This document shows, piece by piece, positions 12,169-24,456 of a stretch of 64,000 bases of DNA; position 1 is the first letter of the stretch, and every line of letters starts with the position of its first letter. The notes below the pieces were generated by a model. The model made no database searches. It had not been told where the DNA came from and worked only from the letters and a program-made list of their open reading frames with translations. The DNA comes from Dryococelus australis (taxonomy: Eukaryota > Arthropoda > Insecta > Phasmatodea > Phasmatidae), in contig CM056994.1 of NCBI GenBank assembly GCA_029891345.1, positions 143,676,457 through 143,740,456 on the forward strand, in the 5' to 3' direction. Made by a program: the position numbers and the translations under genes.

Positions 12169-13306
12169 ATATACATATACCATATTTCACATGAAATATT
12201 TTTGCGGTTGCAAAAATTAACCAATCATATACTTTATTAGCAAATCATTCAAGCAGACGTTTTCATAAAACCATTTAGAAATACATCACCGAAATCATAG
12301 CATCTAATTATTGCTTCGAAATAACACAATTTATCTTTCCACGCTAGAGGGTAACATTATATTTGCAGGCCTTGTAACATCTCTTTAAATTATGATCTCT
12401 AATTAAAAGTTCTATCTTGCATGTAAGAAGTATGCTTAGCTCGAGATCAAAACATGAATCATTTACATTATCAACATACTTAATAAATGTGAATTTAAAA
12501 TTAACACTCCAAATATATACTGCTCACGCTAAAAATATTTCAGTTTCTTTGTACAAGAGTATCCTTATTTCAGTTATCACACAATATAAATAAGCATGAA
12601 AGTTATATATGTTGTCAATGTTTATCACTCATTGGGGAGCAAGTGTATAGAAACATTGTTTGAAATTAAATAATATTCCTTGAATCTAACACTCTGAGTG
12701 AAGTAAAAGTGACAAGGCGTTAAAATCATTTTATAAATTTGCAATAATAAAACATTCTTGTAGCATTATTTTAAAAATAATATTACCAATATTTTTACGT
12801 ATTAATTGATATATTTTTCCACGTCATGTTTAGTCAATATTTCATTTGCTTTAAACATACATCTCATCCCTAACACCATATTATTTATTAAATATGTCAT
12901 CTAATATTTCCTACCACCCAATAATAATTATTTACATATCGTCTAACCATATACCCCATTCCTCCAATTACCCAACGAAAAATATTTAAACTATGGCATA
13001 TCATTCCCACTGCTAAAAAAACACAGCAAAAGCTATTTCTACAGGTTGCTGCAATCACAATATTCCTACATATGTTGTTCCAATTACATGAATAAACAAT
13101 ACCATCAATAATTACAGACGCTATATCAGATATGCAAAAGGATTCACTTCATAGCATACACGGCAACAAAGCAATCACGTAAGCACTACATAGAAATATT
13201 CCTGTGAATTACTCTGACCAAAATTACATCTTGCAATATCATACCCAGATCCAAATAATACCATCACCCACACGCTATAACCTCAACAGCAATCCAGCCT
13301 TAACGA

Positions 13307-14454
13307 ATTATAATGTCGAAAGGTCATATCACCAATCCAGCAAATCAAATGTTCCAGCAGAAAACATTATATCCATCAATACTCACAAACCACATCGCAA
13401 CACACAGCTCATTTGCACAAACCATATCGTCCATTTGGAAAACTCTTAGCATTGAGGAGTCAGCACTGAGGAATCATGAGGAGTCTGCGCAGAGCAGTTA
13501 CCTTTGGGGAGTCGTGAGAAGTAACCACTGAGAAGTCATGAGGAGTCAGCATTGAGGAGTCATGGCTAGTCAACACTGAGGAATAAATGTATTTTTTAAT
13601 CTATTTTTAGGTTACTCGATTAAGTTTTAGCATATAGATATATGCTGAATACTCGATTTTGCACCATAAGAGACCTAATTCATTTTCAAAGAGATACAAT
13701 CTCATACATTCTAACTACTTTCGTAGGTTTCCTACTGAGAGTAGATCAAATATCCCATCTGACACTAATTAATATACATATAAAAAAAATCGCCAACAAG
13801 CAATCCTTTCTGTATTCAGAGATTACTCTGTTCTTAAAAAAAAAAATTAGCAACAGTGTTCTGGGTTTTTTTTCTAACAACCATTTAAATTTTTACAGAA
13901 AATTACGCCGAAAACTATACTATCTATATAATATATTTAAACTTCTTTTATCCTCACAGCTTACAAATATTTGTATATATAAAGATATTGCATACAACCA
14001 TCAGAAAGAATATATATCTGATGATAAAATGAATATCATCTTCAATACACATTTAAATCAGATTAGACCTAATCGTTCCTACCAAACGAACTTACATAAG
14101 GAGGGATCGAAAAAAAAGCAACAGTATTTTACTCCATTTAACTGTATTTTACGAACATGTCCAAAATACATATTATTATTTACATACACTCAAACATATT
14201 CTTCATTCAACAAAATTTTTTTATGTTGTGGTCTAGTTGAATAGAATAAATCCTGTTGTGTGATGTTAAGGTAGTCCTATTCGCTTACACGAAACCGCAA
14301 TTAACACATGGATACATCTTCTATGAGGTGCTGAACATACAGTTATGTGCTTCATGTTGTGTGGTGTTAAAGGTCATCGTGAATGTCTGGCCACAATATT
14401 TGCAGGTGATCGATACTCTTCTGTAACTTCGACTCCCAGAGTTCGAGCGCTTCG
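13307..14454. other. PAL-C loop: GAGGAGTCA repeats and an AT-rich 200-codon open frame
   Basis: This unpaired centre starts with about 150 bp (13440-13590) of irregular repeats of GAGGAGTCA/GAAGTCA with spacer CATTGA or CACTGA. An open frame of 200 codons follows at 13642-14244 (plus strand), rich in Ile, Asn, Lys, Tyr and Phe. No domain or membrane topology is convincing and the composition matches the AT-rich DNA, so I do not call it a gene. It is nonetheless the longest uninterrupted frame outside the retroelements. Confidence 0.5.
14265..14445 (-). pseudogene. C2H2 zinc-finger relic beside the PAL-C loop
   Basis: The minus strand encodes ITCKYCGQTFTMTFNTTQHE, a C-x2-C...H C2H2 finger core. 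A stop follows, then a second partial finger (MYPCVNCGF). The upstream frame is open for about 20 codons (NIVDGYAKRSNSGS) before a stop. The placement parallels PAL-B, where a zinc-finger gene also lies near the loop. It is too short and broken to be functional. Confidence 0.5.
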
Positions 14455-15774
14455 CGTAACCATCGACGATGTTGAGGGTAAACTATGCGGGTGATGGTAT
14501 TATTTGGCTGTGGGTTAGCGTTTGGAAGATATTTTATTCGGTCAAAGTAATTCGCCAGTACACTCCATTGGAATGCTTATATGATTGCTTTGTTGCACTG
14601 TAAAGTGTGAAGTGAAGTTTTAAAATATCCGATATGGTGTAGGTAATTATTGATGTTATAGTTTGTTCATGTATTTGAGACAGCAGATTATAGGAATATT
14701 TTGGATGTAAGAATCCTTAGAAATAGATGTTTGGTCCATATTTTAGCAGCGAATATGATATGACATAAAATATTATGAGTTAGTATAAACACTTCTCGAT
14801 GCATAGTTGGAGGTTTCCAGTACATAATCGGATGATATGTATTTAATTATGATTGAGTGGTAGGGGATGTTAGCTCACGTATTTAATTAATAATGTGTTG
14901 TTAAGGGTGAGATTTCAGTTTCTAGCAAATGAAAAACTGATTTTAACATGATGTGGAATCATAAATTAATATATAAATTTGAAAATTCTTAATAATTTTG
15001 TAATGCCATAAATGTATGATTCCGTATTATTACAAAATTTAAAAACCTTTGTATAGCCTTATCGCTGTTAGTTTACTCAGCGTGTTAGTTTGAAGAGATA
15101 TTGTGAAATTTCCAGCAATGGTTTTATTCACTCGCTTCTCGATGAACGAAAATCATTGATAACATATATAATTTCCATGATCATTTAAGTTGTGTGGTAA
15201 TGAAAATAAGGATATGTTAGTATGAATAAACTGATATACTTTTAGTGTGAGCGGTATATATTTGAAGTGTTTTTATATTCACATTTACCAAGTATGTCGA
15301 TAATGTAAATTTTTATAGTATTGTTCTTGAATTAACGCTTCTCCTGGAATGCGAGATGGGGAATTTTGTTAGAGATTATAATTTTAAAAAATAATACAAA
15401 TCCTGTGAACGCAATGTTACTTGATAGGGTGGTAATATAGATTGTGTTATTTCGTAGGAATGCTATAATGCAATGATTTCGATGATGTATTTCGAAATGG
15501 TTTCATGATAACGTCTGATCATGTGGTTTGCTAACAGGGTATTGGTTTGTTCAAATTCTGCGACTGCATACATATTTATTTAAAATATAGAGTATGTATA
15601 TATTTATGACAGTGTGTTTGTATGTTTATAAATGCATGTCATCTATGTTTAAATGTATTTGCTTGTAACTACAAAGAATGATGCTATGAGTGGGAAATAT
15701 TTCCTATAAAGGCAAACGATTTTTACTAAGGAAATATGTAAATGTTATGGGATTAACATTCTATCACATCCCTC

Positions 15775-15978
15775 TGCGAGATGGGAAGTTATTAACTATA
15801 TTTTCCCTGCTTTGTAAATGTGGTATGGTGTGTGGCATGTAGACATCACAGCATTCGCCTGGAGTGAATTGGGAAAACATCGGGGAAAAAGAAGAACTCA
15901 GAACGTTTTGGAGGTGAATCGAATTCTCACCCTTCCGATTACGGGTATAAATGTGGTATTTGCCTTTGCGTAATATAT
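15775..15978 (-). mobile_element. SINE-like unit in PAL-C right arm
   Basis: On the minus strand GAATTCGATTCACCTCC (B-box-like) is followed by CACTCCAGGCGAATGCTGTG. It is the mirror counterpart of 11690-11870 and the same SINE family as 60088-60310. Confidence 0.6.
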
Positions 15979-17059
15979 AAATAAATAAAAATATATATTA
16001 ATATATGTTTTTTATTACTTGTACATAAAAATGTTAATGAGAAACATTTTTAAAGAATTTTTTTTCACAAGTATCATTTTTTCGCCTTACATGTTACATC
16101 CTTTACATGGTAGTTTAATTTACTTGGAGATTGTCTTCATATATGACGATTTTGAACAAGTATGTTTCATACTTGATAAAATCTTAAAAGTTTTTGTAAT
16201 TACTTCATTATTTTTGTGTGTGTTTTACAGCTAGCGATTGGTAAAAGCGAATTTTTTAGGTTTTCTTCAGTGAAAAACATATAGCCTTTATGCGAAACAA
16301 TATAATTTGGGGCTTTGGATACGTATTCAATATCTGTTAAGTTATAAGTTGGATATGCATGCTTCAGAAGAAACTTCACAGTCAACACTGAATTCACAAA
16401 AAAATTGATGTTGTTATGAAGAGTAGCTCGATGAGGGAAATTTGTGTTCTCATGAATGATAATGTTGCAGTAACCTTAATCGCCATCTACACCGATGCTT
16501 GATATCTCATTGTCTATTTGATAGCATATCTGCATTGTATGAAATGTTGTGGATTTACTCTTGCAAGGGGTAAACCTTCACTTGGATATAAAAGTTAGTC
16601 ATCTTATATCAACTTTAACCATGATCGCAATATTCTTTGACATGAAATGAGGATTTGTGCCAGAAAATCTCCAATTGAAAGTATTCCGATGAGTAATAAG
16701 TCTTTGTTTGCATACAAGAATAATAATGCAATTAGGAATTATGTATAAATTGGCAGTTTTTTTTCTTAACAACATGAGGTTCGCATACATCTCCGACAGT
16801 TTCATCAGAAGAGAAAATATACAAACTCGTTTTCAGTGTATAAAGTATGTTAGGGAATTTTCTTTCCTTTGCAAATTGACAAGGTAACAAAAAAATATTA
16901 CTGGATTGGGACATAAAATTTGTCATAAATGTTCTTGTTAATAATGTGAGTGTGTTTACTACCGATATATAAATATATATATTTGTTAACTTGCGGTGAA
17001 TGTTAATGTATCAGTTTTGGTTTTCTAAGAGTTCATTACACAAAATGTTCCATGAAGTA

Positions 17060-19378
17060 GTGTCAAGCCGAGCCGGGAGGTAGAGGACCTAATGGCCCAT
17101 CTAAAACGCCCCTATGTATATGAAGCGATTGTCTTTAGTTTAGGGGCTAGGAATTTTTTTTTGTTTTATGCCTTATGCGCATTTCCACGATACATATTGG
17201 TATGGTGAGATGAATAAATTTCATAGATGCTTTAATATTGGTTATGAATTAGGTGACTGAGTGGCCAATCCGGTGAAACAATATTTACCTCCATCTGTCT
17301 TAGCATGGCGCCGAGCAAAATATCGAAAAACCGGAATGATCGGAAAACATAGTTTGTCCATTACATTTGGTGACGTTAAAAAAAACAGTTCACATCAAAT
17401 GTGTTCCTTACCTACTTCAAAATCTACCTTCATTTATTAGCTTCATACCCTGCATATTTCATTGCGCCATGTTTACGACTTCGTCCTAAGAATAAGATTC
17501 GAAATGCAGTGCGTGCAAAATTCTATTTCGCATAAGTGAAATTTTGATAATAACTCATTGCAGAGGATTTAACATGCATTTAATAGAACACACAACCAAA
17601 AATTTACAAAATGAAAACCTTCTTGTTGAATATAAATGCGGTATCGGCTGAAGAAATTCTGTTGCAAGCCTCGAAAGGCTATTCGATTGTTTTTGAATAT
17701 TTATTCGGCGTCTTGCAGTTTTCTTGATAGTTCCTCCAAACTGTGGCATCCTGGGTAGTATACAAGATATTTGTAATATCTTCACATAAAGACATCAATA
17801 GGATTCAGGTCGGGGACCTTGGAGACCAGGCTATGGGTCCACCATGACCATTCCATTTACCTGGGAACATAGAGCTGGGATTAAGCCCGCGAAATTCCCT
17901 GAACACCAAATTATTCGAAGAGTTGATAATGCCTTCATGGAATGTCGTGTAGCAGGGACTAGATATGGGCGTACGCCCATTATGAGGGATATGGATGTTG
18001 CAGATTCGGTTGTCAAAGAAACGGAAAGAGACCCATCGACAAGTGTCAGAATGGTGTTTCGCCAAACCGGTATCGCAAAATCAGAGGTGCATCGCGCGCA
18101 CAAATCAGTTGGATATCATCTGAACCATTTATGTTATGTCCAACAATTGCGACCAGAAGATTATGGCAGAAGAGTGCTATTTTGTCAAGAAATGTTACGA
18201 GGACAATAAGACAACGATATATTTTTCGAACAAATTTTGTGGACGGACGAGTTGCATTTTAAAGTCAATGGAGTGTTTAATGACTATAACTACCATTTAT
18301 GTAATATAGAAAAGCAACACTTGACAATAGAAATCCTTTTTTAATAACAGTACAGTGTTCAACTGCTGTGTGACATACTAAACGGCCAGCTAATCGGCCA
18401 ATTCCAACTACCACAGCAATTTAATAGCGACTCCTGTTTTGCGATTATAAACTGATGTTCTGCCTGGACTGCTTAAGGTTGCTGATTTGAAGACACGCAG
18501 AGAGATGGCATTTCAAAAGCATGATGCACCATGTCACTATGTCTTGTGCATTAGGAATTTTCTAAACCGAAGATTCTCAGGAAAAATTATTGGCTATAGT
18601 GGACCCGAAGCCTGGCCTCCAAGGTCCCGCAACCTGAACCCAATTGGTTTCTTTGTGTAGGGATATTAGAAAGAGATTTTTTACTCCCCAGGATGCGACA
18701 GTTTGGAGGAACTAACAAGAAAACCACAAGATCCCGAAGTGCCGAAGTAACCGTCACAAACAATCAAATGTTTCGGCGCTTGCAAGAGAATTTCCTCCGG
18801 CGATGCCACATTTGTTTTGAACATAGTTTTCATTTTGTAAAAGGCTTGTAATATGTTCTAATAAACGCATGTTTAATCCCCTGTAATTTGTTTTTATCAC
18901 ATTTTTACTTACTGTCACAAACTAGCATTTTGCTGACACTGCATTTTGAATCGCATTATTAGGATGAAGCAGTAGAAGTAGCACAATAAAATTGCAGGAT
19001 ACATAGCTGATAAAACGAGCAAATTTTGAAAGTGTGTAAGGAACACATTTGACATGAACTGTTTTTTAAACGTCACCAAATGTTATGGGCAAACTATGCT
19101 TTCCGATATTTTCCTCGGCGCTATGCTATGACAGATGAAATTAAATGTCGTTTCACCGGATTGCCCATTCAGTCAGCTTATCCGAAACAAAAATTAAAGC
19201 GTCCATCACACATTTATGTCACCATACTAAAATGTATAGTGGAATTGCGAGTAAGGCACAACACATAGAAAAGAAAATGCATAGTCTCCAAAGAATCAAC
19301 AATCGCTTAATTTACAGTACATAGGGGTGTTTTGGATAGGACTTAAGATTCTCTATCTCCTTGCTTCGGCTTGACACT
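17060..19378 (+). mobile_element. Tc1/mariner-like transposon with inverted-duplicated transposase ends
   Basis: Both ends read GTGTCAAGCCGA inward, and a TA (17058-17059) precedes the left end; the right flank is TG, a decayed TA. The inverted repeats are not short. They run about 784 bp each (17060-17843 and 18596-19378) and include, in both arms, the 3' portion of the transposase gene (shared CAGTTTGGAGGAACTA and a GGACCC...CCTGG...CCAAGGTCC segment). Only the central 750 bp is single copy. The equivalent PAL-C left-arm position (near 10610-10670) lacks it. Confidence 0.85.
17844..18840 (+). pseudogene. Tc1-like transposase relic
   Basis: The open frame 17844-18209 contains a helix-turn-helix-type stretch (RDPSTSVRMVFRQTG...KSEVHRA) and the VQQLRPEDYGRR...FCQEML segment typical of insect Tc1-like transposases. 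Downstream in other frames are LWTDELHFKVNGVFNDYN (second catalytic D region, about 18238) and HDAPCHY...PPRSRNLNPIGFF (C-terminal DDE region, about 18520-18655). Stops and frameshifts separate these. The N-terminal DNA-binding half is incomplete because the left arm of the palindrome replaces it. Confidence 0.75.
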
Positions 19379-20412
19379 GTTTCCTGGGACGTCATATATA
19401 TTTGTCGGTAGTATATATTCTTATTTATAATTTTTATGAGGTATTAAATATAAATGTTGAACTGGTTTTTATCCTTTACACACAGGTTTTGTCAGATGGA
19501 TAGATATATTTCAATTCTGCTGTGCATGTTTTCCACTAAAAGTTCTTGTGAGGGAGTGGCGTTTTGAGAACGGCTTGAAAAGATGTTTTCGGCACGGGGT
19601 GAGTTCTGAATTTTTGGGCGTAGAAACGATTTAATCAAAGATATATTAATAGAGTATGTCTCGGTTTATGTTCACGACTTGTTGTTTGTCGCAATACAAA
19701 CATTTTATAGAGTTTAGAAAGCTAACGAAAACAGGTTGATTGCAGAGTTTGGTATATGCATAAAAATTTTTGATAAGAATGGCTACTTACTTTTTACCTT
19801 AGCAATATTGGTTCACATGTTAATGTGAATTGTAGTATAATAGGTCTTAATTTATTTTAAATGATTTTATGTAACAACCAAGACAAAATAGTTTTAAAAA
19901 TGAAATTTTGCAACTTTTTTTATAGTGCTATTAAATATGTGCATTAAAATTTTAATTGTAACATAGTGATAATGTTTACGTAACTATATGCGAGGAAATG
20001 GTGATGGAAATCGGTATACCTCTCTTTTCGCATAGATCGTTGGCAAAACTATCGCTGTCAGTAATTCGCCTATTGAGATGCTTGCACAGGGATGTGTGTA
20101 TTGGACAAGTAGTGTAAGAATGACAAGTGTTTCAAAAAAGGTTTCAAATTTCAAGTAAGTGCTACATAATGTTGTTAGAGGCCATAGATCGCCACAGGCG
20201 GGTTAGTAATGCTCTCTTTTTTACTGTTGTTGGCCGTCCTCAAGTCTACCATTCAAAAGATCATCTCTATACTGTGGTAAAATTCGTATACTCTGGGGAA
20301 GATTATTAAAGATGCGCGCGAGCTTTCTTGTTTTTCAAACTAATCTAAATGATTGTTTGGATGTTATTTATACGATAGTAAATTAAAAATTACATTCATT
20401 TAGTAAAACTGT

Positions 20413-20867
20413 ATATGCAAGTAGTAGGGAAATGGCGATTGACGAGCAACGGCATCTGTTATCATAGCAGGAGCTGGCCAGTCCCCATGTTATTATGTCA
20501 CCCGTCAGTCATATTTGTTCTATATGACCTTTAGCTTGACCTTTGACCCTTAACCTTGTTCTTGACCCTTGTTACTTCTAACTCCAAAAACCTAAAAAAG
20601 TTCCGAAAAAATTCTGAACAAATTCTAATAAAATTAACAATGCAAAATTTAATTTAAAAAAATTCATTTGAAAATTTAAAAAAATGGCATTTAAAATTAT
20701 TTTTAAATCATAAATAAATTTATCAAAAATATATTTATTAAATATTTTATTAAAATCTTGGAAAAAGTTCAATTTCCCGAGTTACACCAACCTCTCCTTA
20801 CCAACAAATTAGCCAACCAGCCTCTGTCCCCTCGCCCATACCCAGGAAGTCATCTTGGTAGGCGACA
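20413..20867. repeat. PAL-B left arm, third piece
   Basis: Pairs inverted with about 38100-38440: shared GTAGTAGGGAAAT, CATGTTGTTATGTCAC (one mismatch), a TGACC-rich block, then CCCTCGCCCATACCCAG and CATCTTGGTAG. It is interrupted by the gypsy insertion immediately after CATCTTGGTAGGCGACA. Confidence 0.8.
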
Positions 20868-22797
20868 TGCTATGGCATGTTCCCTAGCTCTACTATTTTT
20901 TTCTTCTTGAATTACTTCTCCAGCGATTTAAGCTTGTTTTTTAAAACCCGTTTTTATTTTGCTTCCTTGTTTAATTGTAATGTTTTAAATTTGTATGAAA
21001 ATGATTTTTAATATCTCATTCCTCTTGAAACTGAGGAGACTTTAAGTTTGTAAACCAATTAATCATATTTAGTTTTTAATTAATTTATAAATGCCACAAA
21101 TGGCCTTGAAAAGAAATGATTATTATTATCTTTGGTAACATTCATTTTTTGTATCTTTGTAAGCGGTCTCCGCAACATATTTGCTATATGTCTACCGCTG
21201 TGAAAGAAAAGAGCACTCGTACTGTAATAATCCAAGTAACTAACAAAAAATAGTTGTTATATTTCGATATTGTGCAATTGTTATACCTTGTATTTCTGTA
21301 ATCCTTTTTTTTTTGTCAACTTCCTCATGTCATTTTTTTTTCTAATTGCGTAATAACATTGTGATTCTAAAATATGGTCATGGAATTTTCCACTACATTT
21401 TACACTCGTGGTATGTTGTTTCGATATTTATCGATCAGCAATATCGAGACTTTTGGAACTTTGTCCAAGCCACTCCATGAACAAAGGAATTTGTTGCCCC
21501 CATCTTCTCCATCCCGTTTCCACCAAGTTGTGAGTGCTGAAAAATTAACTGCTGAATCGTTTCATCATTTATAGTATGTGGGGTTTCAACACTGCCGCCT
21601 TGGTAAGTGCAATCTTTGCAACATTTATTGCCACACCCCTGTTTTATTTGTAACGAAAGTTATGATATTTTAAAATTCATTTTTGATATTTCTTAGTGCG
21701 GTCCAAGTCTACCCCACGGAAATATAACTGAGTCCATGTGCAGCTGAACAATTCCTGCCTGCCCATTGCGGCATCTTTATTGGACAACATGTGCTAAATT
21801 TGCCGAGCTGTGTGTGTGTCGCTGCCTACACCGAATTTCCGTCCAAAATATTATGGTCAGAACTTTCAAATTTTTTGCATGCTCCTTGTGCATAATGTCA
21901 TGACTGAAACTTCAAGCATGGCACTTACTGTAATTTAAAACAGACTACTAAATTTATCGCGCTTGCTGTGTGAATTTCCTGGACAATATGTGATACTAAA
22001 TTGTTTATTTTATTTAATGTTTTGGTAATAACAGAGTAACATTTCGGCTTAAAGTAATGGAAAAACACTGGTTCCAAAAGGAACAATAATAAGAAAATGT
22101 AAGGTAATATTTTATTTTTGTGTTAACTTAATAATTAACATTTTAACCATGTGTGATTCATAACACAAAAGTTTGGGTGCACCCTCTTGTTTACTTAACT
22201 GTGTGGAATTTGCAAAAAAAAAAATATATATTTATATATAAACAAATGAATGTAACAACATGGTTAAATATTAATAGTTAATATTTTAAATACTCTTATT
22301 ACCTACCTCAAATAAGTGATCAATATGAAACTGTTATTTTATGTTTTCAGATATTTGTACTCAACTGATGAGGGAAAATGATAAAGAAAAAAACCTTTCT
22401 AAAGGTTAACATAAGTTAGTAATTAATTTGTCATTTTCCCCTTTTTTATTACCATCTGTGGTGAGTTGAAGTACACAAGCTTCCTTTTAAAGTATCACTT
22501 GATAACCAAACAAATAATTTATTTCATCTGTGTCACGCTATATGTTGGTTTTACATAGTAGTGCCCGACTTAGGAGCAAGGAGGTGAGTAAATTTATTTT
22601 GCGCTGGGCGCTGTGCTTGTTATAATCTATTTATTTACAACATCAGAGAGTTGAATTTGAGAGGAAAATAATTTTTGCTTCTATGTTTTCATCTGGGGCA
22701 CCTTGGCGCTAGGTAGAGAGTCCCTCAGTTGGAGCGTTTTCCCTGAAGGAAATTTCCTTAGCCGTTATCTTTTTTGTGCTCTTAACCTGGGCGCTGA
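20868..22797 (+). repeat. gypsy 5' LTR
   Basis: Starts TGCTATGGCATGTTCCCT and ends near CTTAACCTGGGCGCTGA. It aligns along its full length with 30524-32449, for example TAGCGATTTAAGCTTGTTTT, ATGTTGTTTCGATATTTATC, CAACACTGCCGCCTTG, and GGGGCACCTTGGCGCTAGGT. The following TTGGTGGCCCAATATTAAG is the likely primer-binding region, but I cannot name the tRNA. Confidence 0.85.
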
Positions 22798-23064
22798 TTG
22801 GTGGCCCAATATTAAGTTGTAGCAGAGCAGGGTTCAATGCCATTTAGGATTTGCCCATATGTTGTTGAGCAGTTTTCTGTGGTGCGAAACCTTTGGTGTT
22901 GTTTGCACACCCCTTCCTTATTGCGGTTGCTGCTGATGGTGTTTTTTAGATTATGTTTTGTGTCATATTATTCGTTTACTTTTGGTGAGCTCTATATATA
23001 TGTATATATATACAATATGTATATATATGCAATATATAATATATATATATATATTTTATGCGTG

Positions 23065-24360
23065 AATGGTTGTTCAATGATGAGCTCATCTTTGAGTTAA
23101 AAGTGCGAGGTATTCAGCCCACTGACCTCACAGTGGCTGAACAGCATGAAATATTGCGTTGGGCTAGCAATGAAAATTAACTCTTTCCCCCACACAATTT
23201 TCTGAGAGTGAGGTTTAGTCAGAATATGAAGCTTGTAGTTCGAAGATTTTTTCCTTGATTGGAATTTTTGAAAACTTGTAAGACGAGAAAAGTACCACAA
23301 ATTATTCTAAAATAAAACAAATACTGGCTCACCTTGAGCGACGAGCAAAGTACCTCATCAGCTCGTCAAGTGAATCCCTATCTGACGCGCAGGCTGCATA
23401 CCTGCAGCATGTTATTGAACAAGTAGCGGTTCTGGTTGAAAATGTTATCGTGTAGAAAGTAATCTCCCTCTTGTTCCTACCACACAGCAGGAAATTACTG
23501 TTGCTAGAGTGTCAGACCAAATTAGTGCTTTTACCCTCCAATGTCCTTCCACTTCTTACAATCAAAACCCAGTTTTAGGCCTACCCCATCCTGCCACATA
23601 TCTTATTTCCTCATCCTCAACTGTTTTAAGTTCCGCGCTGGTGTCATAACAACACATCATCCCTCTGCTCACAATTTTGGACCTACTCCCATATCTATAT
23701 TTGTACCCTGAGTTAATATGATTCCTACAGTTTGTGCAATTACATATCACACACCCTCATCTGTTTGTAGAATAATTACACACACACTTGAATGTATGCT
23801 AAAAGATTTACCCTTGACAGATAGGTTAGACAAACCAAGTTTTTGAATTTTTGAAAACCATAGTTTGGTTACATCAGAGTCACACAGTACCAGAACCACA
23901 ATTACTGGAGGTAATTTTTCCATTTATCACGTGACCATTACACGAATGCACACAATTCGCCATTGGACAACACCTCCATTTTGGTGCTTACCATGCAGAT
24001 GTATTACATTTCTTTATTCCTGCTAGGCTTTTGACTGAATTATGCCTGAAGCATTTTTATTGTTTGCAAGGTCCCAATGAAGAACTTTCCATTTACATTA
24101 CAGTATTAAATAGGCTGCAATGGTAGGCCTTGCACCCTATGAACGTACCCGGTTAGCCTTTTTTTTTAAAACCAAGCAATTTTGCAGGCTTAGACAGGAC
24201 GTGCATCCACTCCCAGAATATCCATTATGTGGACCAGAGGCATGAGAAACCAGATTTCTCATCTAAGCGTAATTATTTTCAGAAACCTTCACAAAATATG
24301 TCGGGCTACTTTTCTGTACAAAGGGAAAAGGGGGGAAACGAATGTATTGAAAAACCAACT
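23065..24360 (+). pseudogene. gypsy gag relic
   Basis: At 23067-23165 the translation NDELIFELKVRGIQPTDL followed by an E-Q-H-E-I-L-R-W segment resembles the N-terminal SAP-like start of arthropod gypsy Gag. A second open segment at 23310-23455 (LAHLERRAKYLISSSSSESL...) continues the same type of charged helix. The rest of the region is frameshifted. A TA microsatellite at 22990-23055 interrupts the leader. Confidence 0.55.
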
Positions 24361-24456
24361 TCAGAGGTAGGGAAATACACTAAAGTTCCTAATTTTGAAC
24401 TTCAGTGAAACGAGGCTGGTAAATAAGAATCTACCACCAGTTAACACAACCCGACT

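Larger units (their letters stand above)
9663..20412. mobile_element. PAL-C: palindromic element nested in PAL-B
   Basis: The ends are inverted: TTTTACCGTTTTACTAAATG at 9663 and CATTTAGTAAAACTGT at the right. Arms of about 3.6 kb (9663-13306 and 14455-20412 minus the Tc1 insertion) match colinearly. Examples are 10230-10500 with 19480-19800, 11690-11910 with 15740-15980, 12400-12700 with 15000-15330, and 13030-13300 with 14460-14700. The loop is about 1.15 kb. The element is about 8.4 kb without the nested transposon. It encodes no recognisable transposase; a C2H2 zinc-finger relic sits beside the loop. Flanked by a 6-bp duplication. Confidence 0.8.
9657..20418. repeat. ATATGC target-site duplication flanking PAL-C
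   Basis: ATATGC occurs at 9657-9662 and at 20413-20418, directly bordering the inverted ends of PAL-C. Removing PAL-C with one copy restores a sequence that aligns without a gap problem to the minus strand of 38441-38462 (read there as GATATACGAAATTAG), the empty site. A 6-bp duplication is the size typical of Polintons/Mavericks, though a few other DNA transposons share it. Confidence 0.7.

Noticed and set aside
11971-12183. Cys/Val-repeat peptide
   Set aside because: It is a translated CA microsatellite.
13642-14244. 200-codon open frame in the PAL-C loop as a gene
   Set aside because: Composition follows the AT-rich DNA (Ile/Asn/Lys/Tyr), and there is no domain, start context or mirror copy to support it. 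Kept only as a note on the loop.
9663-20412. Interpretation of PAL-C as part of the original PAL-B arm
   Set aside because: The PAL-B right arm crosses this point without it, and ATATGC flanks it on both sides, so it is a separate later insertion.
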